Part shown: piece by piece, positions 15,534-16,276 of the stretch
Layout of the letters: each line of letters begins with the position of its first letter
Numbering within the stretch: the first letter of the stretch is position 1
NCBI GenBank assembly: GCA_002737105.1
Contig: NSHO01000023.1
Location: 1 to 16,276 of the forward strand
Direction: 5' to 3'
DNA: 16,276 nucleotides
Source: Flavobacteriales bacterium
GTDB taxonomy: Bacteria > Bacteroidota > Bacteroidia > Flavobacteriales > Flavobacteriaceae
Notes under the pieces: model-generated
Database searches by the model: none
What the model was told of the DNA's origin: nothing
Seen by the model: the letters and a program-made list of their open reading frames with translations, nothing else
Translations under genes and position numbers: made by a program

Positions 15534-16276
15534 ATGAAAAATTCAAATAAAATAAAAAACTTCAGTTCGAGTTTTTTTTATTCTTTTTTTGGAAGGAACA
15601 AAAAATGTATCGAGAATAGATTTTTATTACTTCTTGTAGTAGCAAGTTTATCGTTTTCGTGCAAAACCAAACAAACTGTCGTTGAGCAAACCGTTACTAA
15701 AGAAGCTGTTGTAGACAATATGGCAAAAGAAATTATAGAAAAACATTATGAAAATACATTAAATTTTCAAACGGTTTCCATTCGTGCTGCTGCGGATTAT
15801 GAAGACCAAAAGCAGACTATTTCTATTTCGGCAGATATCAGAATTAAGAAAGACGAAATCATTTGGATCAATTTAAAATTTTTCGGGATTCCAATGGCAA
15901 AAGCACTGATTACGCCAACTCGGGTAAGTTATTACGAAAAAGCAAACGGCACCTATTTTGATGGTAATTATTCAATTTTAACAAAAATGTTAGGCACCGA
16001 TTTAGATTTTCAAAAAGTTCAAAATTTGTTGTTAGGAAGACCAATTGATAATTTAACCAAAGAAGTTTTTATAGCAGAAATTGCAGCTAATTTAGTGCAA
16101 TTAAAATCCAAAAAACAAGCAGATATTGAAAAGTTATTTCGCTTTGAAACGGCAAATTATTTGTTAAAAGAACAATTTATCAACCAAATTTCAAAAAACA
16201 GAAACGTTTTGGTTACCTATCCTTCTTTTACAAATCAAGACAATATATTTATGCCAACTGGCGTTTCTATTATTGC
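15534..16276 (+). CDS. DUF4292 lipoprotein, LolB-like candidate (3' end missing)
   Basis: The frame is open from ATG at 15534 to the window end (about 247 residues visible). The hydrophobic stretch FLLLLVVASLSFSC ends in a good lipobox (SFS before Cys43), giving an outer-membrane-type lipoprotein with mature start CKTKQT. The mature part, with VSIRAAADYED, ISISADIRIKKDEIIWINLKF, GIPMAKALITPTRVSYY and LLGRPID, matches what I know of DUF4292. I recall that family belonging to the LolA/LolB-like beta-barrel-half superfamily. The signal peptide n-region is oddly long, at 29 residues before Phe30. No other in-frame ATG, GTG or TTG lies between residue 1 and the hydrophobic core, and residues 10-28 are encoded by a repeat-like block (15561-15616). 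Function in lipoprotein insertion is an inference. Confidence 0.8.
   Translation, partial: MKNSNKIKNFSSSFFYSFFGRNKKCIENRFLLLLVVASLSFSCKTKQTVVEQTVTKEAVVDNMAKEIIEKHYENTLNFQTVSIRAAADYEDQKQTISISADIRIKKDEIIWINLKFFGIPMAKALITPTRVSYYEKANGTYFDGNYSILTKMLGTDLDFQKVQNLLLGRPIDNLTKEVFIAEIAANLVQLKSKKQADIEKLFRFETANYLLKEQFINQISKNRNVLVTYPSFTNQDNIFMPTGVSII
15561..15616 (+). repeat. Repeat-like block inside the lipoprotein leader
   Basis: The block is bounded by TTCAGTTCGAGT (15561-15572) and TGTATCGAGAA (15606-15616), which share TCGAG, and has a T-rich middle. It makes two hairpins. One pairs AAAAAACT (15554-15561) with AGTTTTTT (15570-15577), followed by more T. The other pairs TTTTTTG (15585-15591) with CAAAAAA (15599-15605). 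From memory, CAGTTCGAGT and GTATCGAGAA ends flank dispersed intergenic repeats in Flavobacterium; this needs a genome-wide search. The first hairpin could also act as a weak terminator after the TPR gene. Confidence 0.45.

Overview
The window is about 16.3 kb of AT-rich DNA from a member of the Bacteroidota, almost certainly Flavobacteriaceae and Flavobacterium-like. The evidence is a gliding/type IX secretion SprE (PorW) gene, an AtpB with the long periplasmic N-terminal extension seen in this phylum, matches to the Bacteroidota promoter -7 element TAnnTTTG, few Shine-Dalgarno sequences, and many exported or lipidated proteins with short flavobacterial signal peptides. All genes lie on the + strand. 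Gene density is high and no stretch over 300 bases lacks a gene.

Region 1 (1-7740) is the 3' part of sprE, a bactofilin gene two bases downstream, a small AtpZ-type protein, a four-helix membrane protein in the position of AtpI, and then atpB-atpE-atpF-atpH-atpA-atpG. A strong intrinsic terminator at 7709-7737 closes the unit. The beta (atpD) and epsilon (atpC) genes are absent, so the F1Fo operon is split. A candidate promoter at 2668-2699 precedes atpB, and a perfect 15-bp hairpin lies between atpE and atpF.

Region 2 (7741-11044) starts with a candidate promoter and holds a secreted S9 serine peptidase, a GNAT acetyltransferase overlapping it by one base, and a small exported protein of unknown function.

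Region 3 (11045-16276) looks like an envelope-biogenesis set: a Wzx-like polysaccharide flippase starting at TTG, dUTPase (dut), a sugar-phosphate nucleotidyltransferase with a left-handed beta-helix tail, a secreted TPR protein, and the 5' part of a DUF4292 lipoprotein, possibly LolB-like, cut by the window end.

The coding content is conserved housekeeping and envelope biology. I see no phage, insertion sequence, CRISPR array, tRNA or rRNA, and no convincing new multi-gene system. The unexplained signal is in the spacers. Several carry degenerate short-period tandem repeats (period 7 at 6744-6820 and 13014-13034, period 9 at 7765-7791, a 21-bp perfect tandem at 13041-13082 with a diverged copy near 14170). 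One repeat-like block at 15561-15616 appears to have become part of the N-terminus of the DUF4292 lipoprotein.
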